A DNA stretch of 64,000 nucleotides, from the NCBI GenBank assembly GCA_002221725.1, contig NJFT01000105.1, forward strand, positions 62,001-126,000, read 5' to 3'. Numbering within the stretch: the stretch's first letter is position 1; each line of letters opens with the position of its first letter. Below, piece by piece: positions 1 through 11,608 of this stretch. This DNA comes from Scedosporium boydii. Taxonomy: Eukaryota; Ascomycota; Sordariomycetes; Microascales; Microascaceae. The translations under genes and the position numbers were made by a program. The notes under the pieces are model-generated. The model worked only from the letters and a program-made list of their open reading frames with translations. It was not told where the DNA came from and ran no database searches.

Positions 1-2
1 TG

Positions 3-413
3 TACGGCTCCAACATTGCATGGACCATTCTCTACGACATGATCTACGCGCACATGGACCGCAAGGACGACGTCAAGGCCGGCATCAAGAGCATGGCTGT
101 CAAACATGACGCTGACACTAAGCGAGTTCTCACTGGGCTCGGCCTGGTCCAAGTAAGTCTGCTGGCGGCGGCTGGTGTTGCGTCGGGCGCTGGTCCTCTC
201 TACTTTGTCGGTAGCTGCGGTGGGGCGCTGGTAACCCTCGGATACATGATCCGCAAGGTCAACCTCAAGAGTGTCAAGGATTGTTGGTGGTGGTTTGTCA
301 ATGGCTGCTGGATCACTGGTGGCGCCATCAGTCTGGGATTGGCTGCTGATTATCTTGTACGATATGTGAAACGTGAAGAGAAGGAGGAGGAAGCCGCGCC
401 TGTTGCGGCATAA
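3..413 (+). CDS. coq2: UbiA-family polyprenyltransferase, COQ2-like (3' part only)
   Basis: C-terminal 136 residues of an integral-membrane UbiA prenyltransferase; the 5' part lies beyond the left edge of the window. The reading frame is open from base 3. Near its start comes YDMIYAHMDRKDD, which fits the second Asp-rich, Mg-binding motif (D-x-x-Y-A-x-x-D-x-x-x-D) of 4-hydroxybenzoate polyprenyltransferases. KAGIKSMAV follows, and then three or four hydrophobic helices. In the mitochondrial inner membrane such enzymes attach the polyprenyl tail to 4-hydroxybenzoate in ubiquinone synthesis. Fungi also have UbiA paralogues in meroterpenoid pathways, and without the first Asp-rich motif I cannot exclude one. 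The Glu/Lys-rich tail (EEKEEE) is not informative. The stop is at 411-413 and RPS23 converges from the other side. Confidence 0.8.
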   Translation, partial: YGSNIAWTILYDMIYAHMDRKDDVKAGIKSMAVKHDADTKRVLTGLGLVQVSLLAAAGVASGAGPLYFVGSCGGALVTLGYMIRKVNLKSVKDCWWWFVNGCWITGGAISLGLAADYLVRYVKREEKEEEAAPVAA

Positions 414-658
414 ACCCGGGTTTTAGACTGTACAACATTGTATCTAAAAACAAAGAACTCCTAATTAGACCAATCGAGGCACACTTGGAAACCGGAGAGC
501 CGTGGCAGAAAAAATACGCTCGACGTTTGTGTGATCAAAACATCATAGTCGTGTTATATTTTTTTAATCTTCTAGACACCCTTTTTGCCGAGAAAGATGC
601 CAATGAAAACCAACCCATGACTCCTCAAAATGGACAAGTTCATTCCCGTTCCTTTCGT

Positions 659-1194
659 TTACGACCTGGGCTTCTCCTTCTTCTCCTTCCATAGAGCCAT
701 GAGACCCACACCAGAAACCTTGACAACCTTGAATCGGACACCGGGAATATCACCCTTGGCCTTGCCCTTGCGACCAAAACCGGCAAGGAGGACCTCATCG
801 TTCTCGTCGACGAAGTTGAGACAACCATCGTTGGGGACTAGAATGGGGGAATTGGTCAGCAAATTTAACGAGCATGGAAGACTTGGAATTGGCCACTCGA
901 GGATGTCGTTGAGAATGAGACCCGGGCGCGGGGAAGGGCGATCATACCGAAAGCAGTGACGTTCTTTCCGTTCTTGATGAGCTTTACACGGACACACTTT
1001 CGAATAGCGGAGTTGGGCTGCTTGGCCTCGATACCAATCTTCTCGAGCACGATACCCTTAGCGTGGGAAGAACCACCGAAGGGCGAGGACTTGAAGGCGG
1101 TTCCGAGAGCTCGCTTCTTGTAGGCAAGGTCGGCCCATTTCTGGTCCTTGCGGTAAGTCCGCAGCTTTCGGGCGGAGTTGAGACCACGAGGCAT
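659..1194 (-). CDS. RPS23: 40S ribosomal protein S23 (uS12)
   Basis: Small-subunit decoding-centre protein uS12. Coding exons: 1194-948 and 837-659, intron 838-947 (110 nt, GTATGA...TAG, phase 1). The joined product is about 141 residues. It has the family signatures [20 protein letters not shown], the PNDGCLN loop that contains the hydroxylated proline in other eukaryotes, and the ending [12 protein letters not shown]. The reading begins [10 protein letters not shown]; the usual eukaryotic MGKGK leader is absent and no in-frame upstream ATG is visible. A GTATGT at 1371 and a CAG at 1201-1200 imply a 172-nt intron in the 5' leader, common for ribosomal protein genes. Two small departures from the consensus are [10 protein letters not shown] and GVGLMALW. 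Identity is certain; the exact N-terminus is a little less so. Confidence 0.96.
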
Positions 1195-1745
1195 GTTTGC
1201 TGGAGTGAGAAAAAAATCACACGGTCAGCGACTTGAAGGATGCTTTTAGATCGAGGCGAGTGTATTTCGTCGGTGGGGAAAAATGATCGCGCGGAACGGT
1301 TTTGGGAATTGGACAGATCGCAATGCTATGCGAAGATGAATGTCAATGGCGAAGGGGATGGCTTTACATACCGGTTTATCCTGCTAAACTCGTGGTGATG
1401 TGTTGGATGGGTGGCTGTTGGGGAGATCGAGGGGGAAAAGTTTAGTGGAGGATGCTGCGACCACCAGATTTGACCTGTCTTGTCACGGGAATTTTGGTAG
1501 GGCACACGAAAAACCCTATGAAAAATGGGTGGGGCTAAGACAAGCCACTTGCAAATTGCCTGAGGCGGAGGTGTGAGAATCGGCCCGGGATTATCATTTT
1601 CCAGGCAGCCCGATGACTCAGCAAACAAGCTTCCAGCTGCCGTCAACCTTACCTTGCCTGCAATTGAATATGCTACACCGACTCAAGCTGAAATCAAAAG
1701 CTCTAAGCTTGGACGGGACAAACGGCGTCGGTCCAAAATGTAGCC
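1195..1745. promoter_or_regulatory. Divergent 5' region between RPS23 and the gene at 1746
   Basis: Holds the inferred RPS23 leader intron (minus strand, 1371 down to 1200; GTATGT donor, CCAG acceptor) and presumably both promoters. The two genes are transcribed away from each other. No TATA box or other element stands out. The open frames on both strands here have no coding character. Confidence 0.5.
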
Positions 1746-2579
1746 ATGTCTCAACAACCGAAGAGCAAGGGCAAACAGCGCAACCCTCCCCCGAGTCTCT
1801 TCCTGCACCCATCCCCGTCGGCCTCTCATGCAACGCTCCCCGGTATACTCGCCGCCCCTGCGGCTACGCCCTCAACCTCGGCTCGACCAGCTCCCTTAGC
1901 TAGCCAAACAGCGACGCAACGAAATGTCGCGGCTGCGGCTGGCGGATCTCTCGTGCCCGCGATGCCGAGCAGACCCATCCGAACTCTCAAGACAGGTGAT
2001 AGTTCCCGCAGCGTCGACAGGACCGACGCTCTCTGGGCGGAGATGCAGGCGACGCTAGAAGAGGTAGAGCTCTCAGCATCGGGAGGCACGCACGTCTTCG
2101 GACCGGACCACGACCGGAAGCTCGCGGAGTTGAGGGCGGCGCAGATAACGTTGGCTCAGGCCTGGGCTCGTAGCGAGGCCGACGACGTCATCGAGACGGT
2201 CAAAGAGACGGGGGCAGCTACCGGCACCGAGGAGCTGCGCAATCTGAAAGGTACCGGACTGGTTGATGCTACGAAATCCGGGGGCGAGGCTGCGGATACG
2301 CTTAAGACTACTGGTACGAATAGCGCGGCGCGACCGGGAAGTAGCGGTGCAGGCGTGGAGCGGCTTGAGGCTAAGCTGGAGGAGGAGACAGAGGTGGATA
2401 TTCTACTGGCCAGGAAGAGGCGTGAGGCGAACGACCAATACTTTCAGCGGGTTAATCAGGGAGTGCTCGATGTCGTGGCGAAGCTCGGTGAAGTTGCCGT
2501 TGCCATGAAGGCGGTTGAGCAAGAAAGCAAGGACGTATGGGGCGAGACAGAGAGTCGCCCCAGTACTACGAAGAGCTGA
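1746..2579 (+). CDS. Conserved fungal protein of unknown function, disordered N-terminus plus helical domain
   Basis: Single-exon gene, 277 residues. Residues 1-90 are rich in Pro, Ser, Thr and Ala and look disordered. From about residue 95 a helical block starts: WAEMQATLEEVELSA, then HVFGPDHDRKLAELR and AQAWARSEADD. A Gly/Thr-rich linker follows, and then a charged helix (residues 205-265, LEAKLEEETEVDILLARKRR) that could form a coiled coil. The central block resembles a fungal domain of unknown function (DUF5315-like, from memory), so I assign no activity. No signal peptide or membrane segment is visible. The ATG at 1746 is the first in frame and follows the RPS23 leader by about 370 nt. 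A gene is well supported by its length, its open frame and its conserved-looking core. Confidence 0.7.
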   Translation: MSQQPKSKGKQRNPPPSLFLHPSPSASHATLPGILAAPAATPSTSARPAPLASQTATQRNVAAAAGGSLVPAMPSRPIRTLKTGDSSRSVDRTDALWAEMQATLEEVELSASGGTHVFGPDHDRKLAELRAAQITLAQAWARSEADDVIETVKETGAATGTEELRNLKGTGLVDATKSGGEAADTLKTTGTNSAARPGSSGAGVERLEAKLEEETEVDILLARKRREANDQYFQRVNQGVLDVVAKLGEVAVAMKAVEQESKDVWGETESRPSTTKS

Positions 2580-3281
2580 AGGAATATCTCTCGGCTTCGC
2601 AAGGCTCATCGGTTAATGACATTCTTGTCTCCGATTGAATTGAGTTCCTCGAGCGCCTTCTACTTTCTAAGCATTAGGAAGTGAACACAACTCAATAGTT
2701 AATACTAATAATAAGCATTCGTATAATATAAACTCTGGACGTGTAAGGCCGATAAGGAAATAAAGATTAATCAATATGAAAAGGGCAACAAAAAATCTTA
2801 AGCTGCTCGGTTGGAAGGTCTTGCCATATCATCGTGAATAGCCATTATATCCTTGATTACCTCAGAAACATGAATCAACATGGCGTCTTCAGTGGATTGA
2901 ATCAATATTGTTGAATCAAGTTGGCGATGTTGGAAGGATTAAAGCTTGCACCTACCGTTTATGGAATACCAGGTGCTGACAGCTGTAATGGCGTGATGCA
3001 TAAGCACCCCTCCCTCCATTTCGGTAAATTCCGCGTTTATTTCTCGATAAGGCAGCTGGATAAGGAGCATCATCCGTCATCTCCATGTCCACATCATCAC
3101 CTTTCACTTGCTCCCAACCTCACCACTTCCCGAACTAGATACTTCCTACGTGTGAAACAGTCAACTCGAACACACATTTCCGACGATCGCAGATCAAAAG
3201 AAATCGTCGTTATTCAACCGCAAACCCGACATACCCTTTACCCAGCTTAATCGACTGCCTTACGCAGCTCACGTTTGAAAC
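2580..3281. other. Intergenic, no gene seen
   Basis: 3' flank of the preceding gene (AT-rich, with several AATAAT/AATAAA-like stretches around 2700-2770) and 5' flank of the I9-like gene. A short open frame at 2921-3250 on the plus strand has no recognisable protein character and probably lies in the leader. Confidence 0.4.
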
Positions 3282-3663
3282 ATGCGTCCTCTTACCATTC
3301 TCGCTGGCGCTCTCGCCCTCGTCCCCGGTGCCCTCTCCGTCGGCGTCGAGAAGTCGGTTCTCGTCACATACAACCGCGATACACCCAGTGTCAACAGCTT
3401 GATCGACCAGGCGAAGAATGCGATCTATAAGGCGGGTGGCAAGATTACTCACGAGTTCAAGTTTATCAAGTAGGTTTTATCCCGAACGCTGTTGGTTCCT
3501 CTGGGAAAGGTGGATGTGATTTCTCTTTTGTCGTCCTTCGTGCTAAGAGCAATGTAGCGGATTCCACGCCATCGTTTCTTCTGACGTCGTCGACACTATC
3601 CAGAAGTGGGGCGGCAACTACATCACGATTGAGGAGGACCAGAAGGTTACCATCACGAACTAG
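3282..3663 (+). CDS. Small secreted peptidase inhibitor I9-like protein
   Basis: Two exons, 3282-3469 and 3558-3663 (intron 88 nt, GTAGGT...TAG), giving 97 residues. Residues 1-19 form a clear signal peptide ending ALSVG. The rest matches the inhibitor I9 fold of subtilisin propeptides and yeast Pbi2: SVLVTYNRDTP, then a helix (SLIDQAKNAIYKAGGKI), then HEF-KFINGFHAIVS and a C-terminal IEEDQKVTITN. Family members bind the active site of subtilisin-like proteases through the C-terminal strand. Yeast Pbi2 is not secreted, so the leader here points to an extracellular or endomembrane protease as partner (inference). The splice joins ATC-AA to C-GGA and restores the expected ...FING-FHA... sequence, which supports the model. 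Confidence 0.82.
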
Positions 3664-5749
3664 GGCTATAACTTGACGATCTCTCGGCCCCGATGGCCTC
3701 TCTTTTGACAAGATGGGTTTTTCGGGTTTACGAATATGGAATCACGAGAACACGATAATCCCTCGATGGTGTTCCCTGGTGGACTAGTCCTGAGGCCGTA
3801 CTTGCAGTCCAAGACAGCGGCGTCCAATGCAGCCGGACAATCAAATGATGGTTAGGACGCATACTTTTTTGTGGTCGTTTTACTTGTTTATTTCTTACTT
3901 CTCCTGGAGGCGTTGAGCGAATGGCATATATTTATCTAGTTTGGGAATCAAACTTGGGAATGAATCCGGTATCCTTGCTCCTTTCGTCCTTGAAGATTCG
4001 TAGGCATGTCCATCTCCACTCTCAGTGAAAGCGTCCATTCTCGCAATGTTGTAAGGTGGCTTTAACAGAAGACGAAATCAGAACTTTGTCGTACATTGCG
4101 TTCGGTATGAGAAGAAGCATGTGATAGGCTCAGCCTTTAAATCGCTGCCTAGTGTAACAAGCGGACGTTGCGTGGTTGAGAGGCACACGACACTGGTTCA
4201 ACGTTCGCCACCGGTTCTTCAGGATTTCCTTGGTGCCAGGCCCAGACTCTAGCGTAGTGGCCCACCCCTGGGAGGAAATTCCAAGTCGTCGCAGTAGCGT
4301 CGGCTTGGGGCTTGGCCAGCGAAGAACTAGTAGAGCGAGTATTTACTGGTTGGTTACTGCAAACCTGAGGGTTTTGGGAACATCGAAAGAGCTTGAGTGA
4401 AGAGATCAATATCGATCCGATGACCTTTTGTTTCCTCGAATCAATAGTGGTTTAAACACAGCTAGAAGCACACAGGTAAAAGAACAGTCTCTCAAATCAC
4501 GTTTCCTGCCCGATATTCGTCTGGAATGCGCCATAAGGGACCAAGTTCCAGTCAAATTCTTCTCGTTTATCCCGCCTTTGATCCGTCCCTCTTTCGTACA
4601 GACTCGGGTGGGCGGGATTTATGCAAGCTCGTTAATGACGGGCTGATGCGAACCAGACCTGAACCCAGGGACCCTGCAGCCACCGTTGTTTCTAGAAGGA
4701 AATGAAACCAGTCCAATCAAGACGCATTGTCATCTTAGTTTGCATGAAGACCGTTAAATGATGATCTTGAGCAGATTGAATGCATTCCAAGGCGACAAAG
4801 AGTGAAGAGACAAGACCAGGTCAAGTTCAAGAGAGAATTGAGACCAGAATTGATTGTTGAACCCTGTATGAACGGGATTGACCCAGTCTGAAGTTATCAA
4901 TGTCGTGCTTTGTAGCCCTGACGGCGTGGGTCAAGGGGAACCAATCCTCGGAGCAGTGACCGTCTGAACAATGCGGCTTTGATGATCCTCCCTGCTCTTG
5001 TGCGTGATCCATTCAAGCGAACAATGGCTCCGCGATGACAATGAAACAATGCTGAAATTCTAGTAATATTAATAGCTTCTCCCCCTCCTAGTCCGTGGAT
5101 CGTGGGCTGGTCATCTCGTCGCTGTCTCAAACAAGACACTTGATCTAATCAAGCTTCCATCATCCGACACCCGAAATCTTCCCATTAAATCTCCCCAATC
5201 GCGAATCGCGCTGGTTGCAGCTTCCTTGCAGTCTTATCGCGTGAGTACCTTTCTTACTTCGTACACTGCGAAATACGCTTGAATCACCATTGGCAATTTA
5301 ACATTTGGCATTTGATATTACTGACATATTCATATTGGGCACCGGCGCGAGGTGGGACCCGCACCAGCAATAACGTGCTGCAATTCGATATCAAATTACT
5401 GCGGATTGGACCGAGCTGCAATCTGCAACTTGCAACGGCCTTTGGATTCGTGCTACCCGACAACTTCCCACCTGAGCAAGCAACCATCCCGCCCTCTTTT
5501 CTCATCGCTCCTTCCCCTCCTTCAATATCGGTCCTGTTATCGAAATCTATATCGCAGGCGCGGCTGTTGCCGTCGTCTAGAGGATAGCTCCATCAACCGC
5601 ACCCAGATCCCGATACTGATCCATGAGGTCTCACCCATCTGAAACAGTTCAGAGACCAAGTTAACTGCACCTGCCAGTACCCATCCTCGTAGTACAGCTC
5701 AAATTTCCCGAGCCGGCAGGGCCTCTTGCGGCACCCCGAATCCCCCACG
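3664..5749. other. Intergenic, about 2.1 kb, no gene seen
   Basis: Contains the 3' flank of the I9-like gene and the promoter of the HOOK gene. The open frames here are short and uncharacteristic. One copy of the recurring octamer ACTTCGTA lies at 5256-5263. I looked for tRNA boxes and found none that fold. Confidence 0.4.
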
Positions 5750-8700
5750 ATGCCTTACAGTCAGGGCGCGCAGGACGCGCTATTAAAATGGGTGAGTGAC
5801 CTGTACCTCTTTTGCCTCCACAAGCGCGGCCAAAAGCGCGCGCCGACCAGAGCAGAGAAGAAGGACGATGGTAAGAAGAACAGATGAAGAGGAACATGTG
5901 CTGACCGCAATGGGTACGGGCCCCTCACCCGAGCAGATCAACGATGGCTTCCCGAATAGACATGACGCTGAACAACTGGCCGATCTCGCGGACGGCGTCA
6001 TCCTCGCCGAGGTCCTCCAGGATCTCGACCCTTCCTTCAATATCTCTGACCTCGACCTGTCCACGACAACAACCCCGTCGCGATCCCTCGGCCGGAAGAA
6101 CAACCTCATGGCCATCCACAAGGCCCTCTTCAAGTTCATCCACCGCGAGTGTCCCGACCTCGAGTTTCTCTCAAAGCGAACCTATATTCACTCCCTAGAC
6201 GATGGCCCTACCTCCGACAGCGTAGCAAAGGTAGTAACCCTTCGCTCTTCTACTAAAACCGTGCATTCGGAAGATGCTAAGCTTAATAATGACGTCGCAG
6301 CTCATCTCCGCCATGATCGCCGTCGCCTTCCTCGGCCCCGATCCCGTCAAGTACGTCAAAAGGCTGCAGGAGCCCGACAAATTCGAGCAGACCACGATGC
6401 GTGAGATTCAGCAGGTTATCATAGAGATTGAAAGCGAAAGGTCCAAGGTCACTACTAAGGCCGATGCCGACGAAACACTTGAGACTGCCATTTTAGCTCT
6501 CGAGGCGGAGCGTGCTGAGCTCCTCGAGAAGCTCAAGGTTGCGAGGATGCAGCATGCTGACACCATTAGCCGGTTGGAGCACTTACAGGAAAGCTACGAG
6601 TCGTTGAAAGTGGAAGCGGATGAACACCTACAAGAGCTCTACGTGCTGCGCGAAGCAACCGAAGATGGCGCCTCTGACTCTCAGGTCATCAAGGCCCTCA
6701 GGAACAGGATCAAAGAGCAAGACGAGCTCATCACCAGCCAGGAAGCCCAAGTCAAAGCTCAGCAAGACGTGACGGAGAAGCTCAAGAGGGATGTTACCAC
6801 ATTATTACCGGAAGCGGACCGTGCAAAGCAGCTGGATGAGGAGATTAAAGAGCTTCGGTATAAAAGCCAGGAGCTTGAGAGAAAGGCAAATGCTGCCGAG
6901 AGACTAAGAGGGAAACTTGAGGAGCAGCAGAAGGTCGTCACCGAAGTGCAAAATCTGCGATTCGAGAAGGATCAGCTGCTGAAAAAGACGACGGATTACG
7001 ACAAGTTAGTCCAGAGGAACACTTCCCTCGAACAAGCCCTCCAGGAAATTCGGTCTTCCCATGCGCAAGCCGAGGAGACTCTGTTCCTCCTCAATAACCA
7101 GAAGCGGATGCTAGAAGAAACGAATAGAACATTAGCCAACGAAATCACCCGCCTGACGGAGTTAAGATCGAATGACGAACAGTTCATCGCCGAACTCCAG
7201 GAGCAAGCGGGCGCTCAGATCGCCGCGGATCACACCGGCGGCGCCATCTCTCTCGAGCAGGAACTCGAAGGCACCCAGCAAATGCCCGGCCTCATGCTCG
7301 AACTTAGCAGGCTAAAGGCCGAGAACGCCCTCCTCAAGCGAGGAGTGGGTTCCACCGAGACCTCGCAACTCCGCGCGGATCTCGAGGAAGAACAGCGCAA
7401 GTACCAAGAACTACGAAACAAGTACACCGAGATTGTCGAGAGACACTCGGTGGCCCAGGATCAAATCACCGCGCTCGTCAACGACGCTGCTGGTGAAGGG
7501 TCAGTGAAACAGCTTAACGAGACGCTCGCTACCCTGTCCCATCACTTGCTAAATGAAGACTTTTACAGGACTCGTGCATTCAACGAGCTTCGGACCCAGC
7601 TGCTACAGGCGAACATGGATCACAAGCGCGAGGCTCAGCGCGCAAACGACCTCCAGACTCAAGTGGCCGATAAAGAGCGCGATCTCCTCGTAGCGAGGAC
7701 GGAGCTTTCCGCCATGTCGAAGGACGGAACCGAAGCCCTCGAAGAACTCAAAGCCACGGACGAACTCGTGTCAGCCTCTCTCAGGGACGAACTCGACGCC
7801 CTCCGCACGCGCGTCAAGTCCCTCACGTCCGAGATCGAGCTGCAAAGAACCCAGCTTCTCGAGGCTTTCGTCGCCAAGGACAAGGTCCAAAAGGAGAACG
7901 AGGCGCTCCGAGATTCGAAGCCCGCGGTCGAGAATAAGAACATCACCGACGAGGTCATCGCCGAGGAGATTAACAAGACCTCGGAGAAGATCGAGAAGCT
8001 GCGCGATAGGCTCAGGCAGCGGCAAGAGGTAATGCACTACCAACCCTTTGTCCTTGTTGAGCATCCGTCTCCCCCTTCCACCCCTACGAAGAATCCACCT
8101 CTGGAGTTTGGGTGGACACACGATGAAGTTACGACCCATGAGCACGAAAAGGGCAGGAAGCCTTGGTTCCATTTCGGAATCTAGTGCGGTGCCTGACAAG
8201 TGTTGAGCTCCCGGTCGTCTGATGTTTCCCTTCCCTTACTCCCTTTTTTTTTTCGTTCTAGTCGGGAATAGAATTGCTGATTTGTTCGTTCTTGGTTGGG
8301 GTTTACAGCAACTCGAAAAGGCCGAGCAGGAAAAGTACGAACTTCAGCGCAAGCTCAAGACCGCTTTGGCCGGCGGTGCGTCCGCGTCGCAAAAGGTATG
8401 TCGACGTGTCTTCTTTCTTTTTCATCTTGAATATCCAATCCCTTTTGCCTTCGTTTCTCGGTTTCCTTGATACGTGATGTAGATAGACGTGTTGCTATAC
8501 TCGTGTGGCCCCATGTTTTGCTTTCATTCCGACTCAATATGTGGGAAAGAAGCGTTCTTCCCACCCGATCACTCAATGCTAATTATTCCCGCTTTTCTCA
8601 AAAGGCTGCTGCCGAACAAACAATCAGGAACCTCCAGCGCGAGAACGCCCTCATCACATCGGCGTGGTATGATCTGGCAAGCAGGCTGCAGAGCAACCAT

Positions 8701-8862
8701 GTCGTCCTTCAGAGGAGGCACGATACGCCGAGGAGTTGGCTCAATAAGCAGCGGCAGCTAGTGAATGGTGAGTTCATGTTGTATCTATAACCATTCGTCC
8801 GGCTGGAGACGATGAAGTACTCATGAATATATCTTCTCTCTCTAGCTACGCCGAGGAGATGA
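5750..8862 (+). CDS. hookA: HOOK family dynein/endosome adaptor
   Basis: Six exons: 5750-5791, a second ending at 6230, then 6301-8028, 8309-8395, 8605-8767 and 8846-8862; about 790-800 residues. The start reads MPYSQGAQDALLKW, the beginning of the HOOK N-terminal calponin-like domain, which continues as LADLADGVILAEVLQDLDPSF and LGRKNNLMAIHKALFKFI. After residue about 180 the protein is almost entirely heptad-like coiled coil (LEKLKVARMQHADTISRLE and similar) as far as exon 5. Fungal HookA links cytoplasmic dynein-dynactin to early endosomes and is needed for long-distance transport in hyphae. The 5' edge of exon 2 is uncertain: phase-compatible AGs precede 5856 and 5892. The last intron splits AAT-G/CT and leaves a four-codon tail, TPRR. 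The 280-nt intron 3 is long for this window. Confidence 0.9.
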
Positions 8863-9818
8863 TGGTGAGATATACTTTGGTCACGATTCCTACTCGCTCT
8901 TGCTACGTCGTTTTTTGTCTTTTAGATTTTTGTTTGGTTAGTATATCTGCATGGCGAAGGGGGCTGTTTTCTTGCTATTCTTCTTCCCGTTCTTCTTATT
9001 CCCCTTGATATTCGTTAGTTGGGTGAGGAGTAAACGAGCAGCGATGGGCGCGGATACTCTCTACGGGAGTAACGTATGCTGGTAGTTAGGGGTAGGATGG
9101 ATATATATTACATTTTCTACATCCCTATAATATCACTCCGATGGACACTTAACTCTTCTGGTTCTCATTTATCACCGTCACCAAAGGAGCGTCAAGAATC
9201 CCAAAAAGAGGCGGAAGAAACAAGCTCTTGTTTATGCCTATTCCTACACGCTGCTAGAAAAAAAAACCACCATCTGTAAGACTACCTCCCATCGCCATCC
9301 TTCCATTCTATCACGAAAAAAAATCAAGAAAAACAAGGAGCAACAAGAGAATGTTGAACAAGATAGTATACAAATGTCTGTTTTCTTTCCTCCCCCCATT
9401 TAAATGGTCAGGCTCCCAAGAGTACTCATATGCCGGGCTCTGAGCGCTGGACCTCCCTTCTCTCTTTTTTTTTTTGGTAGATTGCTTGTACATCATAGAT
9501 GTCGTCAGGGAGTTTCCCGCTGGCGACCTAGAACATAAAACTCCTGAGTAAAACCCGCTCGTGGTTCGATTTCACGAGTTTGGTTTTCCCGTATTCCTTA
9601 TTTTGTTTCCGGTGTTCCCATTTTTCCATTCCGACCAAGTTGTACGGAAAACCTCTGGAAAGCCTCGTAATATTAAACCTCCGCTTTTTGGACACTGCGA
9701 TGCAGCTTTACCCCCTTTTCCTTTCTCTCCCGGGACGTAAACCATAAAATCATGAATGGTCCAACATCCACCACTCTCCCACAACTAGCTCCCCTCTCTC
9801 CTCCGACACGCGGCCCCC
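8863..9818. other. 3' flanks of convergent hook and adenylate kinase genes
   Basis: Intergenic stretch of about 950 bp, T-rich around 8890-9010 with homopolymer runs near 9260 and 9460. No protein-like frame or RNA gene recognised. Confidence 0.4.
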
Positions 9819-10890
<1,072 letters not shown>

Positions 10891-10918
10891 TTTGTCGGAA
10901 TGTGTATTTCTTTTATCG

Positions 10919-10936
10919 AAAAAAAAAAAAAAAAAA
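10919..10936. repeat. Poly(A) tract, 18 nt, in the adk1 leader
   Basis: Uninterrupted A18, about 30 bp upstream of the adk1 start codon (poly-T on the coding strand). Such tracts often disfavour nucleosomes; they are also prone to length change and sequencing error. Confidence 0.85.
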
Positions 10937-11324
10937 GGAAAAGAGAAAAATAGGATGTTGATTCCTAGGAGGGAATTAACAGAGAGGCTGCCGAGTAGCA
11001 AGGCAAAAGTGTCGAGAACACAACAAGCCGAGGGAAGTTTCCTGTTCGCCAAGGAAAGCCGGCAGCTGACAGGAAAAGCTTGGGCAGGAGTTCGACGGTT
11101 TTTTTGGGCCAGGGGGAAGGGAATGCGTAAGGGGAAGGAATTGAAAGGCTGAGCAGGAGGGAAAAGGAGAACGGGGGGAGAAGAATTGAAGGGAAAAGAC
11201 GAGAGCACGTCAAGCGGTTTGGGGAAAATAGATTTCAACTTTGGGGGTCAAAGTCGGACCGCCGAATTTGACACTCCGATTTCTTTTTGGTCGGTACAAC
11301 GGAGCTTTGCCGTGGCTTCTTCCA

Positions 11325-11354
11325 TTTTTTTTTTTTCTCTTTTTTTTTTTTTTT
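11325..11354. repeat. Poly(T) double tract upstream of adk1
   Basis: T12 (11325-11336) and T15 (11340-11354) separated by CTC, about 450 bp upstream of the adk1 ATG. Together with the A18 tract this makes a promoter rich in poly(dA:dT). Confidence 0.8.
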
Positions 11355-11584
11355 CGTTTTTCTGTTGCCTGCGAGAATTTTAGGCTTTTGGGGAGCTGCT
11401 GAAGAGAAGTACTTGGAAATGCGATGTGTTACAAAAGAGCACGAGCCATAACATGTATTCCTCTGTATTAGGTGCCTTGAAAGGGTACAGCTCGATGCTA
11501 CTCTACAAAGTTATTCTACCCCGTGTAAAGTACTGGAAGCAGCAGCAGCGCACATGGAGCAGGAGCAGGGGCCCCTGTCCCGTC

Positions 11585-11608
11585 CCACTACTTCGTACGA
11601 AGCAGTGG
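11585..11608. repeat. Imperfect 24-nt palindrome centred on CTTCGTACGAAG
   Basis: The core CTTCGTACGAAG (11591-11602) is a perfect 12-nt palindrome, flanked by CCACT and AGTGG with one mismatched pair (A/C). It contains a copy of the recurring octamer ACTTCGTA. It could be a dimeric factor site or a relic end of a small element; function not known. Confidence 0.5.
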
